Source: Methylophaga sp. UBA3192
Lineage (GTDB): Bacteria; Pseudomonadota; Gammaproteobacteria; Nitrosococcales; Methylophagaceae
Direction of reading: 5' to 3'
Length of the DNA: 64,000 nucleotides
Assembly (NCBI GenBank): GCA_002363955.1
Contig: DEXE01000002.1
Coordinates: 230,814-294,813, forward strand
The notes below the pieces were generated by a model. The model made no database searches and was not told where the DNA came from. It saw only the letters and a list, made by a program, of their open reading frames with translations. Numbering within the stretch: the first letter of the stretch is position 1; the number at the start of each line of letters is the position of its first letter. This document shows, in pieces, positions 8,687 through 18,329 of this stretch. A program made the translations under genes and the position numbers.

Positions 8687-9394
8687 ATGAAATTCATTTA
8701 CCGACTATTGGGAATCACATCCGTCGTTTTGCTTTCCGCCTGTGTCAGTAATGAAGTAAAACGTGACCCGGCCTACGCGGCTGTTCGTCCCGTAGCTACA
8801 GCTCCGGCGGAACGTAATGATGGTGCAATCTTTGACACGCGCAGCAATATTGCATTGTATGAAGATTACAAAGCACGTCGTGTCGGCGATATTTTGACAG
8901 TGCGGTTGCAGGAACGGACGGATGCCGAGAAAGAAGCGACTACATCCGTTTCTAAAAGTGGCAGCAACAATATCAACAACCCAACTATTTTTGGCTCAAC
9001 ACCCCAATTCAGCCTTCCAAGTGGCTTACCTCTAGCAAATACGGATAACAATAATTTAGCCTTTGGCACCAGCTCAAATCACAGTTTTGATGGTGAAGGT
9101 GAAAGTGAACAAAACAACCGCCTGTCCGGTGATATCAGTGTTTCAGTGGTTGAGGTGTTATCTAACGGCAATATGATTGTCCGAGGTGAGAAGGTTGTCA
9201 CCATTAATCAGGGTAATGAATATGTGCGTTTAACCGGCATGATCAGTCCTCGCGATATTGATGCTACCAATACCATTTCATCCATTCGTATTGCCGATGC
9301 CCAGATTACCTATGTTGGAGATGGAGTTTCTAATGATTCAAACACGATGGGCTGGCTCAGTCGGTTCTTCATCAGTGCGTTAATGCCTTTCTAA
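8687..9394 (+). CDS. flgH: Flagellar L-ring lipoprotein FlgH
   Basis: A 235-residue protein with a lipoprotein signal peptide; the lipobox LSAC places the lipidated Cys at residue 19. The core contains GDILTVRLQERTDAEKEATT and the C-terminal MGWLSRFFISALMPF typical of FlgH. It forms the outer-membrane L ring, the bushing of the rod. It is first in the flgHIJKL transcript behind its own sigma-54 site. The serine- and asparagine-rich stretch at about residues 90-140 is a variable loop in the family. Confidence 0.95.
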   Translation: MKFIYRLLGITSVVLLSACVSNEVKRDPAYAAVRPVATAPAERNDGAIFDTRSNIALYEDYKARRVGDILTVRLQERTDAEKEATTSVSKSGSNNINNPTIFGSTPQFSLPSGLPLANTDNNNLAFGTSSNHSFDGEGESEQNNRLSGDISVSVVEVLSNGNMIVRGEKVVTINQGNEYVRLTGMISPRDIDATNTISSIRIADAQITYVGDGVSNDSNTMGWLSRFFISALMPF

Positions 9395-9406
9395 GAGGTT
9401 AGAGTA

Positions 9407-10513
9407 ATGAAAACAACAATAAATACCTTATTTGCCGCTTTATTAATGTTAATGATGACGGCTACTCAGGCAGTTGAACGAATCAAAGATTTAGCCTCTA
9501 TCGGCGGTGTGCGTAATAACCAACTTGTCGGATATGGGCTGGTCGTAGGGCTAAGCGGAACCGGTGATAAAACGGCTTTTACCGGTACCGGCCAGACGTT
9601 ACGCAGTATGTTGCGTGAGATGGGGGTGACCTTACCGGCAGGAGTGGATCCTAAAAGCAAAAATATAGCGGCAGTTTCTGTCCATGCCGATTTGCCGCCT
9701 TTTGCCAAACCTGGGCAAACCATTGATATCACAGTGTCTTCACTTGGTGATTCCAAAAGCCTGCGAGGCGGCAGTTTAATCATGACACCGCTAAAAGGTG
9801 CTGATGGTGAAATATACGCTATGGCACAAGGTAATCTGGTGGTAGGTGGTTTTGGTGCTGAAGCAGGGGACGGATCCCGAGTGACGGTAAATATTCCCAG
9901 TGCGGGCCGTATACCCAATGGTGCTACCGTTGAGCGTACGGTACAGAACGCGTTAAATGTTGGCGATCACATTATTCTGAATCTACATCAGGCCGACTTT
10001 ACTACGGCCAGTCGATTATCAGATGCCATTAATCAAACGTTGGGACGTGGGACGGCGAGCTCTATGGATGCAGCATCAGTTAGAGTTAATGCGCCGAGAG
10101 ATCCGAATCAACGTATTCCATTTTTATCATTGATTGAAAATCTGGAATTAAGCCCAGGCGAGGCGGCGGCCCGTGTGGTGGTCAATTCGCGTAGTGGTAC
10201 TGTCGTGATCGGACAGAATGTCCGGGTGAGTCCAGCAGCGGTTACACATGGCAGTCTATCCGTGACCATTTCAGCAGATCCAGAGGTTTCTCAACCCAAT
10301 GCCTTTTCAGCAGGACAAACGGTTATCACACCGAATTACGATATTGAAATATCGGAAGAAAACAGCCGGATGTTTGTATTCAATCCGGGGGTTTCTTTGG
10401 ATGAAATTGTGCGTGCAGTCAATCAGGTGGGAGCAGCGCCGGGAGATTTAGTGGCTATTTTAGAGGCCTTGAAACAGGCGGGTGCGTTACGCGCTGAGCT
10501 GGTGATTATCTGA
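9407..10513 (+). CDS. flgI: Flagellar P-ring protein FlgI
   Basis: A 368-residue periplasmic protein with a Sec signal peptide ending near residue 22 (ATQA, then VERIKDLASI). The conserved blocks RNNQLVGYGLVVGLSGTGDK and the C-terminal VNQVGAAPGDLVAILEALKQ are diagnostic. FlgI assembles in the peptidoglycan layer as the P ring. It starts 12 bases after flgH. Confidence 0.96.
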   Translation: MKTTINTLFAALLMLMMTATQAVERIKDLASIGGVRNNQLVGYGLVVGLSGTGDKTAFTGTGQTLRSMLREMGVTLPAGVDPKSKNIAAVSVHADLPPFAKPGQTIDITVSSLGDSKSLRGGSLIMTPLKGADGEIYAMAQGNLVVGGFGAEAGDGSRVTVNIPSAGRIPNGATVERTVQNALNVGDHIILNLHQADFTTASRLSDAINQTLGRGTASSMDAASVRVNAPRDPNQRIPFLSLIENLELSPGEAAARVVVNSRSGTVVIGQNVRVSPAAVTHGSLSVTISADPEVSQPNAFSAGQTVITPNYDIEISEENSRMFVFNPGVSLDEIVRAVNQVGAAPGDLVAILEALKQAGALRAELVII

Positions 10514-10529
10514 GTTTATAGATTAAGTC

Positions 10530-11501
10530 ATGACGATTCCTTCTGATATTCAGCAAAACGCAACGGATTTCCATGGTTTAAATCAGCTGCGTCAATCGGC
10601 AATACGTTCTGATAATGATGCAACAACATTACGTCAGGTTGCCGCTCAATTTGAATCCTTGTTTACCACAATGATGCTGAAAAGCATGCGTCAGGCTAGT
10701 CTGGCGGAGGGAATATTCGATTCCAATCACAGCAAAACCTATCGTGATATGGCCGATCAGCAGCTGGCGATGGATTTATCCAAACGTGGCGGATTAGGCC
10801 TGCAGGACGTGATTATTCGCCAACTGGGGGGCGAAGTACGATCCGATATCCCAATTGGTGGCGGGACGTTTAGTTTTGATACCGTGACGGTACGGCAAGA
10901 TTTACGGCGTATGGTCAAAGAGATTCATGATAACGCTGATAAAACTTCTGAAGAAAGCATCAATAGCATTGACAGCAGTAAATTAAAAATCATGCCACAG
11001 CGTTTTAAATCGCCTGAAGACTTTGTAGAACAACTGTGGCCTTTGGCCCAGAAAGCTGCAGATAAATTGGGTACCACCGCCGATGTTATTTTGTCGCAGG
11101 CCGCATTGGAAACCGGCTGGGGTCGGTATGTGCTTAAAGATGGTGAAGGCCAATCCAGTTTTAATTTATTCAATATCAAAGCCGATAGTCGCTGGGATGG
11201 TGAGTATGTTGCGAAAAACGCGCTGGAATATCGTGATGGCAAGCCAATAACAGAACAGTCCCGCTTCCGTTCATACGAAGATTATCAGCAATCCTTTGAT
11301 GATTATGTCAGTTTCCTGCAGTCACAGCCGCGTTATCAGGAAGCATTAAAACATGTCGGCCGACCGGAACGATTTGTAGAGAAATTGCATGAAGCTGGCT
11401 ATGCCACCGATCCGCAATATGCTGACAAAATAAAACGCATTATGAAGGGTGATACGCTGGCACAGATTTCGCATAAATATATTCAGAATATGGGGTACTA
11501 A
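10530..11501 (+). CDS. flgJ: Flagellar rod cap and peptidoglycan hydrolase FlgJ
   Basis: A 323-residue bifunctional protein. Residues about 30-100 form the rod-binding domain (AAQFESLFTTMMLKSMRQAS). Residues about 160-315 form a glucosaminidase-family hydrolase with the catalytic Glu194 in SQAALETGWGRY and NLFNIKAD downstream. It caps the rod during assembly and opens the peptidoglycan locally. Both domains are present, as in the gammaproteobacterial dual-domain type. Confidence 0.95.
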   Translation: MTIPSDIQQNATDFHGLNQLRQSAIRSDNDATTLRQVAAQFESLFTTMMLKSMRQASLAEGIFDSNHSKTYRDMADQQLAMDLSKRGGLGLQDVIIRQLGGEVRSDIPIGGGTFSFDTVTVRQDLRRMVKEIHDNADKTSEESINSIDSSKLKIMPQRFKSPEDFVEQLWPLAQKAADKLGTTADVILSQAALETGWGRYVLKDGEGQSSFNLFNIKADSRWDGEYVAKNALEYRDGKPITEQSRFRSYEDYQQSFDDYVSFLQSQPRYQEALKHVGRPERFVEKLHEAGYATDPQYADKIKRIMKGDTLAQISHKYIQNMGY

Positions 11502-11533
11502 CCCCCTGTAAAAGCTCTCAGAGGATCATCTAA

Positions 11534-12925
11534 ATGAGCATGCTGAATATTGGTAGTTCTGCTTTATTAGCCGCGCAAACGTCACTGGCGACCACCAGTC
11601 ATAACATCAGTAATGTAAATACCCCGGGGTATTCGCGTCAGCGAACCGATCAGGGCCCACAGCCAGCCAATTTTGAAGGTGGTTATTACATTGGAAATGG
11701 TGTTGGCATCACTGGTGTCGACCGTATTTTCAATCAGTTTTTAGTCAATCAACTGCGTACTTATACTTCGGCTGAGTCTCAGCAAGACGGTTTTTTGACA
11801 TTTTCCAAACAGGTTGATGATCTGCTGGGTTCTTCCTCACTGAGTATCAGTGGTGGGTTGGAAGCGTTTTTCAATTCTGTTCAGGAAGTTGCTAATGATC
11901 CAACTTCAATTGCCGCCAGACAGGTGATGCTCACACAGGGTGACTTGCTGGCCAACCGTTTTAATACGATGGACAGCCAACTGGGCGAGCTGGACAGACA
12001 GATTGATAACACTCTGTCGGCGTCAGTCAAGGATATCAATGTGCTTTCTCAGGGGATAAAGGATTTAAACCAATCCATTTCTGAGTCTCTGGCTGCTGGT
12101 TACAACCCCAACGATTTGCTGGATAAACGCGATAAATTGATTGGTGACTTATCAGAATTGGTCTCGGTGAATGTGGTCGAGCAGGATAACGGAGCAGTAA
12201 ATGTCTTTATCGGAAATGGGCAAGGGCTTGTTGTAGGTAATAGTCGGGTTGAACTTTCAACTATTGCCGACAATAGTACCAATCCTCCTCGTACTGCTAT
12301 TGGTTATGGGCCCTCACAAATTAATATTACCCAGCAGCTTAGTGGCGGAGAAATAGGCGGTGCGATATTGGCAAGAACTGATGTCGTGGATAGTACGCGT
12401 GCCGAGCTGGATGTTTTAGCCGAATCGATCGTTACCGCCTTTAATACTGCTCACGGTAATGGTGTCGATCTAAACGGCAATGCAGGAACAGATTTTTTTG
12501 ATGCTGCTGGTACGACCGCTTCTACTATCAGTATGAATATTACTGATACGCGGTTAATTGCCGCATCCTCTACCACCGATCCCGGCGTGGGTAATAATGA
12601 AAATGCTTTAGCCATGGCGGCTTTGCAGACTGATAAAACAACCGTGGTTCTTGACCCTGGTCCTCCTGTTATTTCCCGATCATTCAATGATCAATACGGC
12701 TCAATCGTTTCTCAAGTAGCGACTCGCACTAATCAAGCTTCTGTATCTCAGGAAACGCAAGCGGGACTGGTGAGTCAGATCCGCCAACGGTCTGAGAGTG
12801 TTTCAGGGGTCAATCTGGATGAAGAAGCTGCCAATCTGATCAAGTTTCAGCAAGCCTACCAAGCAGCTTCGCAAATAATCACAGTATCGAATACCGTGTT
12901 TAATTCGTTAATCAACGCATTTTAG
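11534..12925 (+). CDS. flgK: Hook-filament junction protein FlgK (HAP1)
   Basis: A 463-residue protein with the N-terminal signature SALLAAQTSLATTSHNISNV followed by NTPGYSRQ, and the C-terminal GVNLDEEAANLIKFQQAYQA. FlgK forms the first junction zone between hook and filament. It is somewhat shorter than the 547-residue Salmonella protein, which means a smaller outer domain. AGAGG lies shortly before the ATG at 11534. Confidence 0.95.
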   Translation: MSMLNIGSSALLAAQTSLATTSHNISNVNTPGYSRQRTDQGPQPANFEGGYYIGNGVGITGVDRIFNQFLVNQLRTYTSAESQQDGFLTFSKQVDDLLGSSSLSISGGLEAFFNSVQEVANDPTSIAARQVMLTQGDLLANRFNTMDSQLGELDRQIDNTLSASVKDINVLSQGIKDLNQSISESLAAGYNPNDLLDKRDKLIGDLSELVSVNVVEQDNGAVNVFIGNGQGLVVGNSRVELSTIADNSTNPPRTAIGYGPSQINITQQLSGGEIGGAILARTDVVDSTRAELDVLAESIVTAFNTAHGNGVDLNGNAGTDFFDAAGTTASTISMNITDTRLIAASSTTDPGVGNNENALAMAALQTDKTTVVLDPGPPVISRSFNDQYGSIVSQVATRTNQASVSQETQAGLVSQIRQRSESVSGVNLDEEAANLIKFQQAYQAASQIITVSNTVFNSLINAF

Positions 12926-12936
12926 GAGATTAACTC

Positions 12937-13842
12937 ATGCGTATCTCCACAAATAGTATTACTCAACAAGGCCTGGAGGCCATGCTGAGGCAGCAAAATG
13001 AATTGGCCAAAACCCAATTACAGGTGTCCTCTGGAAAACGGATTCAAACTCCTTCAGACGATCCCATAGGTGCTGTCAAAATGCTGGACTTGCAAAGACA
13101 AATCGGTCTTTCGCAACAGTATCAAGACAATGCCGATGTCGCTGATAGCCGTTTGAGCACAACCGATGGAACACTAAAAAGTGCTGGCGATATTATGCAA
13201 CGCATTCGTGAGCTGGCAGTTCAGGCATTGAATGATACGAATAGTGATGAATCACGTCAGGGTATTGCCGAAGAAATTAACCAATTAAATGAAACACTCG
13301 TCGCTTTGGCTAACACCACAGATTCAAATGGCGAATATCTGTTTTCCGGTTATCAATCTGATGTGCAACCATTTGATACCACAACTTATACCTATAACGG
13401 CGATGGTGGACAACGACAGTTACGGGTCAGTGATGGGTATCTGGTTGCGATCAATGAGCCAGGTGATGATTTGTTTATTACTCAGACAGTAGCTGGTCCC
13501 AATCAGGCTATATTCCAGACCATTCAGGATTTTACGACAGCTCTCTCCTCTGGAATAGTCGGAACCGCACCGAATGATGGCGATTTTCTGGCGAATATGG
13601 ATTATGCGATGGATGCTTCTCTGGATGCCCGTACACGGATTGGTACTCGGCAAAATGCCGTAGAACAACAACGTGAAATCAATGACAGTTCACAATTCAG
13701 TATGACCACCACACTTTCTCAAATAGAGGATCTCGACTATGCTGAGGCAATTACACAATTAAATTTACAATCAGCGGGCTTGCAAGCTGCACAGCAAGTT
13801 TATGTCAAAGTACAGGGATTATCTTTGTTTAACTTTTTGTGA
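12937..13842 (+). CDS. flgL: Hook-filament junction protein FlgL (HAP3)
   Basis: A 301-residue flagellin-like protein with the N-terminus MRISTNSITQQGLEAMLRQQ and SSGKRIQTPSDDPIGA, and a C-terminal helix LDYAEAITQLNLQSAGLQAA. It forms the second junction zone next to the filament. It closes the second flg transcript. No terminator follows and rfbF begins 36 bases later, so read-through into the glycan island is possible. Confidence 0.95.
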   Translation: MRISTNSITQQGLEAMLRQQNELAKTQLQVSSGKRIQTPSDDPIGAVKMLDLQRQIGLSQQYQDNADVADSRLSTTDGTLKSAGDIMQRIRELAVQALNDTNSDESRQGIAEEINQLNETLVALANTTDSNGEYLFSGYQSDVQPFDTTTYTYNGDGGQRQLRVSDGYLVAINEPGDDLFITQTVAGPNQAIFQTIQDFTTALSSGIVGTAPNDGDFLANMDYAMDASLDARTRIGTRQNAVEQQREINDSSQFSMTTTLSQIEDLDYAEAITQLNLQSAGLQAAQQVYVKVQGLSLFNFL

Positions 13843-13878
13843 AACACTTAGACGCAACCTAATCACAGTAGATTAACT

Positions 13879-14646
13879 ATGAAAGCAGTCATTCTTGCTG
13901 GTGGCTTGGGCACCAGAATCAGTGAAGAGTCCCACCTTAAACCTAAACCGATGATTACCATTGGGGGGAAACCCATCATCTGGCATATCATGAAACAGTA
14001 CTCTCACTATGGTGTTAACGAGTTCATTATCTGTTTGGGCTATAAAGGCTATGTCGTAAAAGAATATTTTGCCAATTATTTTCTGCATATGTCAGATGTG
14101 ACATTTGATATGGCTAATAATGAAATGCAAGTGCATGAAAAGCATGTTGAGCCATGGAAAATTACACTGATTGAAACAGGAGAAAACACCCAAACCGGTG
14201 GACGTCTACAGAAAGTAAAAGAATATATCGGCAATGAGACATTTTGTTTTACTTATGGTGATGGTGTCTCTGATATTAATATTCAGGAACTTATTGCCTT
14301 TCACCATGCGCATGGAAAATTAGCTACCGTCACCGCTATTCAGCCTCCAGGCAGATACGGTGCATTAAATCTAAATAATGAAATTGTGGATCGTTTTCAA
14401 GAAAAGCCCGCAGGGGATGGATCATGGATTAATGGTGGGTTTTTTGTATTAGAACCCGAAGTTATCGACTTTATTGATGGGCCTGATACCGCTTGGGAAG
14501 ATGCTCCTTTAAAACAACTGGCAAACCAGCAGACGCTAATGGCTTATCGTCATACAGGGTTTTGGAAAGCGATGGATACGTTGCGGGATAAAGTTAACCT
14601 GGAAAATCTATGGCAAACGACAGCTCCATGGAAGGTTTGGGAGTAA
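13879..14646 (+). CDS. rfbF: Glucose-1-phosphate cytidylyltransferase
   Basis: A 255-residue nucleotidyltransferase. The N-terminal block GGLGTRISEESHLKPKPM is the activator loop and substrate Lys region of sugar-1-phosphate nucleotidyltransferases, and GKPIIWHIMKQYSHYG with TYGDGVSDINI are characteristic of the CTP-using RfbF/DdhA branch. It makes CDP-glucose from CTP and glucose-1-phosphate, the first step to CDP-6-deoxy sugars. It opens the glycan island between flgL and the flagellins, so the sugar is probably destined for the filament. Confidence 0.93.
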   Translation: MKAVILAGGLGTRISEESHLKPKPMITIGGKPIIWHIMKQYSHYGVNEFIICLGYKGYVVKEYFANYFLHMSDVTFDMANNEMQVHEKHVEPWKITLIETGENTQTGGRLQKVKEYIGNETFCFTYGDGVSDINIQELIAFHHAHGKLATVTAIQPPGRYGALNLNNEIVDRFQEKPAGDGSWINGGFFVLEPEVIDFIDGPDTAWEDAPLKQLANQQTLMAYRHTGFWKAMDTLRDKVNLENLWQTTAPWKVWE

Positions 14647-15710
14647 TGTTTTCGGATATTTATCGCGACAAAAAAGTATTAGTGACCGGACATACCGGAT
14701 TTAAGGGAAGTTGGTTGGCGTTTTGGTTATCTCAGATGGGGGCTAACGTGTATGGCCTTGCTTTGCAGCCTGATACTGAGCCAAATCATTGGACTTTATT
14801 AAATCTTGATATACAACAAAAGCTCACTGATATCCGTGATTATCAAACCTTATCAAAAGTTATTTCAGACTGGCAGCCCGACATGGTTTTTCACTTGGCG
14901 GCTCAACCGATTGTCAGGCTCTCTTATAGTGAGCCAGTAGAGACATGGTCAACCAATGTAATGGGCACTGTTAATCTGTTAGAAGCCTGTCGACATGTAC
15001 CTTCCATTAAGGCTATTGTGGTTATCACCAGTGATAAATGCTATGAGAATCATGAAAAAAAAGAGGGGTATACGGAATCGGATCGACTAGGCGGTCATGA
15101 TCCTTACAGTGCTTCCAAAGCTGCAACAGAACTGGTGGTTGACAGCTACCGAAAATCTTATTTTGAGCAGCAAGATGTTTTAATAGCTTCTGCCCGAGCA
15201 GGGAATGTTATTGGTGGGGGAGACTGGTCAGTAGATAGATTGATTCCGGATGTCGTCAGAAGTGTCATGAAAAAAATTCCATTAGAAGTTCGGTCTCCAG
15301 AATCCTCAAGACCTTGGCAACATGTTTTGGATTCATTGAGTGGTTATCTCTTACTTGGACAAAAATTATGTGAGCGAGAGCAATCTAGTGCTCAGGCTTG
15401 GAATTTTGGTCCTGTCTCGGGGCAAATTGCCACAGTGAGTAATGTGCTGGAGTCAATCCATGCATACTGGCCGGCATTTACATGGCATATTGCAAAACGA
15501 GACGCACAGCATGAGACAATCTCTCTTGGGATTAATAGTGACAAAGCACGTAAGCAATTAGGTTGGACACCCGTCTGGGACTTGAATAAAGCTACAGAAA
15601 ATACAGCGCTTTGGTATAAGAGTTTGCAAGAAAATGGTCGTGTGGCTACAGAAACTCAATGGCAACAATACATTAATGATGCCGACACAGCTGGTGTTTG
15701 CTGGTTGTGA
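14646..15710 (+). CDS. rfbG: CDP-glucose 4,6-dehydratase
   Basis: A 354-residue short-chain dehydrogenase-type enzyme. The NAD-binding motif is VTGHTGFKGSW near residue 15, and the catalytic region carries ITSDKCYEN and YSASKAATELV (Tyr-x-x-x-Lys). RfbG converts CDP-glucose to CDP-4-keto-6-deoxyglucose. I take the ATG at 14646, which overlaps the rfbF stop (TAATG) and has GGGAG upstream, rather than an in-frame start 36 bases earlier. Confidence 0.93.
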   Translation: MFSDIYRDKKVLVTGHTGFKGSWLAFWLSQMGANVYGLALQPDTEPNHWTLLNLDIQQKLTDIRDYQTLSKVISDWQPDMVFHLAAQPIVRLSYSEPVETWSTNVMGTVNLLEACRHVPSIKAIVVITSDKCYENHEKKEGYTESDRLGGHDPYSASKAATELVVDSYRKSYFEQQDVLIASARAGNVIGGGDWSVDRLIPDVVRSVMKKIPLEVRSPESSRPWQHVLDSLSGYLLLGQKLCEREQSSAQAWNFGPVSGQIATVSNVLESIHAYWPAFTWHIAKRDAQHETISLGINSDKARKQLGWTPVWDLNKATENTALWYKSLQENGRVATETQWQQYINDADTAGVCWL

Positions 15711-15712
15711 CG

Positions 15713-16264
15713 ATGCAACTGATATCTCTGGATATTGCTGACGCTTTTGTGATCAAACAAACCTCGTTTAAAGATCAGCGAGGGGAGTTTTCCAGATTAT
15801 TTTGTCAGAAAACATTGCAACCTATCCTTGCCCAGCGCGAAATCAAACAAGTGAACTTCAGCAGGACGACCACTAGGGGGACTGTTAGGGGGCTGCACTA
15901 TCAGCATTCTTCGGCTGCGGAAATGAAGTTTATCCGTTGTATTCAAGGCGCTGTATGGGATGTTATGGTGGATTTACGGCCTGATTCACCAACTTTTCTC
16001 CAATGGCATGCGGAAGAATTGCGTCAGGAAAACAATACGATGATCGTCATTCCGGAAGGATGTGCGCACGGTTTTCAGGCATTAGTGCCAGAAAGTGAAT
16101 TAATTTACTTTCATACCGCTTTCTATTCCGCAACGGCTGAAGCGGGAGTTCATGTTCAAGATCCTGATTTAGCGATCGATTGGCCTCTGCCGGTAAATAA
16201 CTTGTCGGTAAGAGATTCCGAATTACCTACAGTGGCGAAGTGGTTAAAGGATTTATCTGGATGA
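15713..16264 (+). CDS. RmlC-family NDP-4-keto-6-deoxysugar 3,5-epimerase
   Basis: A 183-residue cupin-fold enzyme of the dTDP-4-dehydrorhamnose 3,5-epimerase family. RGTVRGLHYQ holds the catalytic His, and VMVDLRPDSPTF and PEGCAHGF follow in family order. Because it lies between rfbG and a C-methyltransferase, the likely substrate is CDP-4-keto-6-deoxyglucose rather than the dTDP sugar. That substrate assignment is inference. The start is taken at ATG 15713, just after the rfbG stop. Confidence 0.82.
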   Translation: MQLISLDIADAFVIKQTSFKDQRGEFSRLFCQKTLQPILAQREIKQVNFSRTTTRGTVRGLHYQHSSAAEMKFIRCIQGAVWDVMVDLRPDSPTFLQWHAEELRQENNTMIVIPEGCAHGFQALVPESELIYFHTAFYSATAEAGVHVQDPDLAIDWPLPVNNLSVRDSELPTVAKWLKDLSG

Positions 16265-17487
16265 ATTGCCGGCATTGTAAAACACCATTAACACATACAT
16301 TTCTGGATCTTGGCTTTGCCCCACCCTCTAACGCCTATTTAACGGCTGAGCAACTTACTCAGCCAGAAACAAAGTTTCCATTAAAACTATATGTGTGTGA
16401 TCACTGTTGGTTAGTCCAGACAGAAGATGTCACGGCGGCTGATAAATTGTTTACAAATGATTACGCCTATTTTTCTTCAGTTTCTCAGGGCTGGTTATCG
16501 CATGCTGAACGTTACTGTCATCAGATTACTCAACGCCTGCAGCTGGATCAGAATAGTTTTGTCATCGAAGTCGCCGCGAACGATGGCTATTTATTAAAAA
16601 ATTTCGTAGCTGCAGCGATCCCTTGTTTAGGTATTGAGCCTACTGACAGCACTGCTGACCATGCCGAAAAATTGGGGATCCCCATCCTTCGTGAATTTTT
16701 TGGTCAACAATTGGCACAACAGCTGTCTTCACAAGGGAAACAGGCTGATCTCATCATCGGTAATAACGTTTATGCACATGTACCTGATATTAATGATTTC
16801 ACAGTAGGATTAAAGACCTTACTTAAAAGTGAGGGAACCATTACGTTAGAGTTTCCGCATTTGCTTCAGCTAATACAGCAACGACAGTTTGATACGGTTT
16901 ACCACGAGCATTTTTCTTATCTGTCTTTGACTACGGTCTGTCAGATCTTTGACAGCGTTGGACTGCGAATTTTTGATGTGGAAACACTTCCTACTCATGG
17001 GGGGAGCTTACGTATTTATGCTTGCCATGACGGTGATAAACGTAGCACTCACTTTGCTGTCAGAAAATTATTAGAGGAAGAAAAAACATTTGGTTTAACC
17101 AGCTTGCATACCTATACCGGATTCCAATGCTATGCCGATCATATTAAACAGGCTTTACTTGACTTTTTAACAGAGCAAAAGCATTTAAATAAATCGGTAG
17201 TAGCTTATGGAGCCGCAGCGAAAGGCAATACTTTGCTTAATTATGCTGGTGCCTCAACCGACTTACTACCTTTGGTTGTTGATGCTGCCGCCTCAAAACA
17301 GGGTAAGTTTTTGCCAGGATCGCATATTCCGATTTTAGCACCCGATCAAATCACCTTAGAAAAACCAGATTTTGTATTGATTTTGCCATGGAATATTGCT
17401 GATGAGGTGATGCAACAGCAGGGGCATATTCGGCAATGGGGCGGAAAGTTTGTCACGGCTATTCCGCAATTGAAGGTTCTACCATGA
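16261..17487 (+). CDS. NDP-sugar C-methyltransferase (TylC3/EvaC-like)
   Basis: A 408-residue SAM-dependent methyltransferase. The N-terminus has a zinc-binding domain (MNCRHCK, then CDHCW near residue 46), the middle a SAM fold with EVAANDGYLL, and the C-terminal part a second Rossmann-like domain with VVAYGAAAKGNTLLNYAG. This three-domain layout and length match enzymes that methylate carbon 3 of 4-keto-6-deoxy sugars, such as TylC3. The start ATG overlaps the upstream stop as ATGA. It suggests a branched 3-C-methyl-6-deoxyhexose. Which carbon is methylated cannot be read from the sequence. Confidence 0.85.
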   Translation: MNCRHCKTPLTHTFLDLGFAPPSNAYLTAEQLTQPETKFPLKLYVCDHCWLVQTEDVTAADKLFTNDYAYFSSVSQGWLSHAERYCHQITQRLQLDQNSFVIEVAANDGYLLKNFVAAAIPCLGIEPTDSTADHAEKLGIPILREFFGQQLAQQLSSQGKQADLIIGNNVYAHVPDINDFTVGLKTLLKSEGTITLEFPHLLQLIQQRQFDTVYHEHFSYLSLTTVCQIFDSVGLRIFDVETLPTHGGSLRIYACHDGDKRSTHFAVRKLLEEEKTFGLTSLHTYTGFQCYADHIKQALLDFLTEQKHLNKSVVAYGAAAKGNTLLNYAGASTDLLPLVVDAAASKQGKFLPGSHIPILAPDQITLEKPDFVLILPWNIADEVMQQQGHIRQWGGKFVTAIPQLKVLP

Positions 17488-18329
17488 AAATATTGTTAAC
17501 TGGTGCTACAGGTTTTATCGGAAAGCATTTCGTCGTTCAGGCGCTTCGACAGGGACATGAGATTACCGTTATTACGCGCGATAAATCAATTGTTCTAGAG
17601 AACGACTGGGGAAATCAGGTCGCTATTATTGAAGCGGATATTGAACGTGCTGAGATCACATGGCCGGACTCAATAGCTAAGCATGATGCTCTTGTTCATC
17701 TTGCATGGAGTGGACTGTCTAATTACCAGGATAGTGTACATCTAGAGCGGGTTTTACCAGCACATAAACGGTTTTTACTGAATATGATTGAAACTGGGAT
17801 TAAACACATTCTGATCACCGGAACATGTCTTGAATATGGCAAACAGGAAGGACAACTTGAGGAATCTATGCCGATATTTCCTGATAATCCCTATGCCCAG
17901 GCAAAAAACCAACTCAGACAATGGTTAGAGTCCATGCAAAAACAGTTTTCCTTCTCGCTCCAATGGTGTCGTTTATTTTATATGTATGGCTCAGGTCAAA
18001 ATCCGAAAAGTCTGCTATCTCAGTTAGAACGAGCGATAGAAAATGGTGAGCCCGTTTTTAATATGTCTGGTGGTCAACAGTTAAGAGATTATTTACCTGT
18101 TGAGACAGTGGCGCAATATTTGCTTAAAGTGCTGGAGCAGAAGGATTGTAACGGGATCGTCAATATCTGTAGTGGTGAGCCGATAACGGTTTTAACGTTA
18201 GTGAAACAGTTTATAAATGCTCGTCAAAGTGAAATAGAGCTTAATCTGGGGTATTACCCATATCCGGATTATGAAGCAATGGCATTTTGGGGGGACCCGG
18301 ATAAGCTAAAGCAATGCACGAGAAGCTGA
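17484..18329 (+). CDS. NAD(P)-dependent sugar epimerase/reductase
   Basis: A 281-residue extended short-chain dehydrogenase. MKILLTGATGFIGKH is the nucleotide-binding loop. An HLAWSGL block follows, and a TGTCLEYGKQ segment occupies the Ser/Thr position with YAQAKNQLRQW as the Tyr-x-x-x-Lys pair. In this setting it probably reduces the 4-keto group of the methylated CDP-sugar (compare CDP-abequose synthase, RfbJ). The start overlaps the methyltransferase stop as ATGA. The C-terminal MAFWGDPDKL is normal for the family, so it seems intact. Confidence 0.78.
   Translation: MKILLTGATGFIGKHFVVQALRQGHEITVITRDKSIVLENDWGNQVAIIEADIERAEITWPDSIAKHDALVHLAWSGLSNYQDSVHLERVLPAHKRFLLNMIETGIKHILITGTCLEYGKQEGQLEESMPIFPDNPYAQAKNQLRQWLESMQKQFSFSLQWCRLFYMYGSGQNPKSLLSQLERAIENGEPVFNMSGGQQLRDYLPVETVAQYLLKVLEQKDCNGIVNICSGEPITVLTLVKQFINARQSEIELNLGYYPYPDYEAMAFWGDPDKLKQCTRS

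Noticed and set aside
17484..18329. Possible frameshift or truncation at the 3-prime end of the NAD-dependent reductase
   Set aside because: The protein ends shortly after the MAFWGDPDKL block, where the family normally ends. The sequence beyond shows no continuation in another frame.
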